A DNA stretch of 64,000 nucleotides from Actinomycetota bacterium. GTDB taxonomy: Bacteria > Actinomycetota > Acidimicrobiia > Acidimicrobiales > Palsa-688. Location of the stretch: assembly GCA_021323695.1 (NCBI GenBank), contig JAJPKN010000020.1:124001-188000 (forward strand), given 5' to 3'. The notes below the pieces were generated by a model. That model made no database searches. It was not told the DNA's origin and was given only the letters and a program-made list of their open reading frames with translations. Positions within the stretch are counted from its first letter, which is position 1. Each line of letters begins with the position of its first letter. Of the stretch, positions 61,684 through 64,000 are shown piece after piece. The translations under genes were made by a program, and so were the position numbers.

Positions 61684-61712
61684 AAGCTAACACGCCCTCA
61701 CCGACCGGTCAA
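61684..61712 (-). promoter_or_regulatory. Promoter of tRNA-Gln
   Basis: On the minus strand TTGACC (61712-61707), 17-nt spacer, TAGCTT (61689-61684); transcription would start about 6 nt before the mature tRNA 5' end. Confidence 0.6.
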
Positions 61713-61781
61713 AGCTACCTCTGGCTCCCGAGAGCGGGCGCTTCGCCCCCGTAGGGTTGGGGGCCGGTGCCGACAGCCACC

Positions 61782-63188
61782 TCAAGCTGGGGGGCTGGCG
61801 GCGCTGGCGGCGTCTTCGCGCAAGGCCCGCTCCCGGGCCGCGGCCAGGCGAGCCAGGGCCCGCGACCGCCCTAGCAGGTGGAGTGACTCGAAAAGGGGGG
61901 GGCCCACGGTGCGCCCGGTCACCGCCAGGCGTACGGGGGCTTGAGCTTTGGCCAGGGCGCTCACGCCTACTGCCGCTCCCGCTTCCTGGGTGGCTTGGCG
62001 GATCGAGGCCGGCTCCCACTCGCATTGCTCGTAGCCAGCTGAAGCGGCTTCGAGCAGGGCGACGAAGGCGGGGTGCTGGCGGCGCACCTTGGCCCACTCA
62101 GCTGGGTCGGTCCGGACTTCGGGGAGGAACAGGAAGTCGACCATCGAGTACACCTCGCTCAGCGTCCGGGCCCGCTCCTGGACGAACGGGGCGATGGGCG
62201 ACCACCGGCTGGCGAGCCACTCGCTGGCCCGAGCGGTGAAGTCGGAGGGGCTGAGGGCCCTGAGGTACTCGGCATTGAGCGCGGCCAGCTTCTGCTCGTC
62301 GAAGAAGGCCGGCGAGGACTTGACCTGGTCGAGGCGGAACTCGCTCACCAGTTGCTCGCGCGAGAGGATCTCGCGGTCGCCCCCGGGGGACCACCCGAGC
62401 AGGGCGAGGTAGTTGAACATGGCCTCGGGCAGGTACCCCTCGTCCCGGTAGTCCTCCAGTGCCACCTTGTCCCTTCTCTTGGACAGCTTTTTGCGGGCCG
62501 CGTTCACGAGCAGGGGCAGGTGGGCGAAGACCGGGTGAGGGCCGAGCCCCAGCGCGTCCCAGAGCAAGATGTGCTTGGGGGTGTTGGGCACGTGGTCCTC
62601 GCCCCGGATCACGTGGGTGATCCCCATGTCGGCGTCATCGACCACGTTGGCCAGTATGAACAGGGCTTGGCCGTTGGACTTGCGGACGGCGAAGTCCTCT
62701 ATGGAGGCGTTGTCGTAGCTCACTTCGCCACGCACGACGTCGGCCCACGAGGTGCGGCCCTGGTGGGGCGTCCGGAAGCGCAGGGCCCGGCCGGGCGAGG
62801 GCTCGAGGCCGCGTTCCCGGCAGAACCCGTCATAGCCAGGGGGCCGTCCGGCGGCCTGGTTGCGCTCGGCCACCTGCTGGCTGGTGCAGTCGCAGGCGTA
62901 CAGGAGGCCCTTGGACAGCAGCCGCCCGATGGCCGCTTCGTAGAGCTGGGCCCGCTCGGACTGGAAGTAGGGGCCCTCGTCCCAGTCGAGGCCGAGCCAG
63001 GTCATGGCCCTCTCTATGCCGGCGGTGGCGTCGGCTCGGTTACGGGCTAGGTCGGTGTCCTCGATGCGCAGCACGAACTGGCCGCCCTGCTGGCGGGCGA
63101 AGAGCCAGTTGAAGAGAGCCGTCCGGGCGCTGCCCACATGGAAGTAGCCCGTGGGGGAGGGCGCCATACGGACGCGGACCGCGCTCAC
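61782..63188 (-). CDS. gltX: Glutamate-tRNA ligase
   Basis: Class I aminoacyl-tRNA synthetase charging tRNA-Glu. The 468 residues carry the HIGH-like motif PSPTGYFHVGSART (about 10-23), IEDTD and the KLSKR motif (about 241). The C-terminal anticodon-binding half is complete. It may also mischarge tRNA-Gln if the organism uses the amidotransferase route; a tRNA-Gln lies next to it. GTG start with TAGCCT 7 nt upstream. Confidence 0.95.
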   Translation of the reverse strand: MSAVRVRMAPSPTGYFHVGSARTALFNWLFARQQGGQFVLRIEDTDLARNRADATAGIERAMTWLGLDWDEGPYFQSERAQLYEAAIGRLLSKGLLYACDCTSQQVAERNQAAGRPPGYDGFCRERGLEPSPGRALRFRTPHQGRTSWADVVRGEVSYDNASIEDFAVRKSNGQALFILANVVDDADMGITHVIRGEDHVPNTPKHILLWDALGLGPHPVFAHLPLLVNAARKKLSKRRDKVALEDYRDEGYLPEAMFNYLALLGWSPGGDREILSREQLVSEFRLDQVKSSPAFFDEQKLAALNAEYLRALSPSDFTARASEWLASRWSPIAPFVQERARTLSEVYSMVDFLFLPEVRTDPAEWAKVRRQHPAFVALLEAASAGYEQCEWEPASIRQATQEAGAAVGVSALAKAQAPVRLAVTGRTVGPPLFESLHLLGRSRALARLAAARERALREDAASAASPPA

Positions 63189-63195
63189 GGGCTAC

Positions 63196-63201
63196 AGGCT
63201 A
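63196..63201 (-). promoter_or_regulatory. -10 (TAGCCT) of gltX
   Basis: TAGCCT on the minus strand, 7 nt before the gltX GTG; leaderless-type placement. Confidence 0.5.
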
Positions 63202-63234
63202 ATGTGGAGCTTTCCCCCCTGGTCAGCTGGCTGG

Positions 63235-64000
63235 TCAGCTGGCTGCGAGAAGGTCTCGGGCGTCGCTGCCGGCAAGGGCCCGGCGCAGCTTGGTCAGGGC
63301 GTCCCGCTCGATGCGCCGGACCCGCTCGGCGGTCAGGTCCAGCAGCTCGCCCACCTCACCTTGGGTACGGGGTTCGCCCCGGTCCAAGCCGTAGCGGAGA
63401 GAGAGCACCCGGCGCTCGTCTTCGGACAGGCGCCCGAGGAACTGGTCGATGTGGTCACCGAGCATGGACTGGGCCACCACCTCGAAGGGGGACTCCGCGG
63501 AGCGGTTGACCACCAGGTCCCCCAGGCTCGTGTCGCCATCTTCGCCGACGGCGGCGTCCAGGCTGACCGGGTCGCTGTCGTAGTGGAGCAGCTCGGCCAG
63601 GGCGCTCTCGTCGACCTCCAGGGCTTCGGCCAGCTCAGCCAGGGTGGGCGGGCGGCCGTGCTTGGCTTCCAGCTCCCCCTGGACACGTCGCGCCCGGCGG
63701 ATCTCGTCGCCCACGTGGGCGGGGATGCGCACCGTGTGGGCCGTGTTCTCGATGGCCCGGCCGATGGACTGGCGGATCCACCAGGTGGCGTAGGTGGAGA
63801 ACTTGAAACCCTTGCGCCAGTCGAACTTCTCCACTGCGTGGATGAGCCCCAGGTTGCCCTCCTGGATCAGGTCGGACAGGGGCAAGCCGGACCACTGGTA
63901 CTTGCGCGCCACGGACACCACGAGCCGTAGGTTGGAGTTGATGAAGTGCTGGGTCGCCCGCTCACCGGCGTCGATGACCTTGTGCAACTCGCGCTTGCGG
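63235..64000 (-). CDS. Sigma-70 family RNA polymerase sigma factor (5' end beyond window)
   Basis: At least 254 residues are visible; the frame is still open at base 64000, so the N-terminus is missing. Region 2 contains [54 protein letters not shown]; region 3 includes [11 protein letters not shown]; region 4 ends with [31 protein letters not shown]. Region 2 is nearly identical to that of the primary sigma at 44.5 kb, so it is a group 2 or SigB-like principal-type factor. It lies upstream of gltX on the same strand. Confidence 0.92.
   Translation of the reverse strand, partial: RKRELHKVIDAGERATQHFINSNLRLVVSVARKYQWSGLPLSDLIQEGNLGLIHAVEKFDWRKGFKFSTYATWWIRQSIGRAIENTAHTVRIPAHVGDEIRRARRVQGELEAKHGRPPTLAELAEALEVDESALAELLHYDSDPVSLDAAVGEDGDTSLGDLVVNRSAESPFEVVAQSMLGDHIDQFLGRLSEDERRVLSLRYGLDRGEPRTQGEVGELLDLTAERVRRIERDALTKLRRALAGSDARDLLAAS

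Overview
The window is very GC-rich, coding-dense bacterial chromosome. It has frequent GTG/TTG starts, an actinobacterial-type class I xylose isomerase, a homodimeric pyruvate dehydrogenase E1 and many apparently leaderless genes. I infer a free-living actinobacterium, possibly of the Acidimicrobiia; no rRNA or marker search was possible, so the class is inference. There is no prophage, IS element or CRISPR array. This is mostly core genome with a few accessory islands.

Layout. 1-11.7 kb: 3' part of aceE (E1), rnhA, a secreted hypothetical divergent from purB, then lpdA (E3), a dihydrolipoamide acyltransferase (E2), a fused lipB-lipA gene and an M24 peptidase. E2/E3 and the enzymes that lipoylate E2 therefore sit in one operon. 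11.7-17.2 kb: HtrA-type protease, a P1B-5-like metal ATPase with a C-terminal hemerythrin domain, and a CPA1 Na+/H+ antiporter. 17.2-26.1 kb: metH, an SH3-like lipoprotein, and a three-gene signalling operon (large polytopic histidine kinase, lone REC, REC-EAL). 26.3-30.6 kb: greA, then leuB-ilvE-cimA behind a probable attenuator (leader peptide plus terminator). 30.6-46 kb: housekeeping genes fabD, hemW, an excisionase-like regulator, HIT, phoH-ybeY-corC, xylA, uppS, recO, glyS, dnaG and the primary sigma factor. 45.8-52 kb: arsM, tRNA-Asn, a secreted GH51-like glycosidase, a small cationic secreted protein, and an OmpR/EnvZ-type pair. 52-60.4 kb: an aldo/keto reductase and a five-gene branched-chain-amino-acid-type ABC importer, divergent from a CitA/DcuS-type two-component pair. 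60.7-64 kb: a VapBC/FitAB toxin-antitoxin pair, tRNA-Gln, gltX and a second sigma-70 factor that runs off the window.

The most notable observations are the in-frame LipB-LipA fusion, which appears to begin at AUA behind a perfect Shine-Dalgarno; the recurrent TANNNT box 6-11 nt upstream of start codons (leaderless transcription), including a shared bidirectional -10 between purB and its neighbour; the leuB attenuator; the kinase/REC/REC-EAL operon with no DNA-binding output; and the hemerythrin-tailed metal ATPase. Long ORFs antisense to real genes are GC-composition artefacts and were left out.
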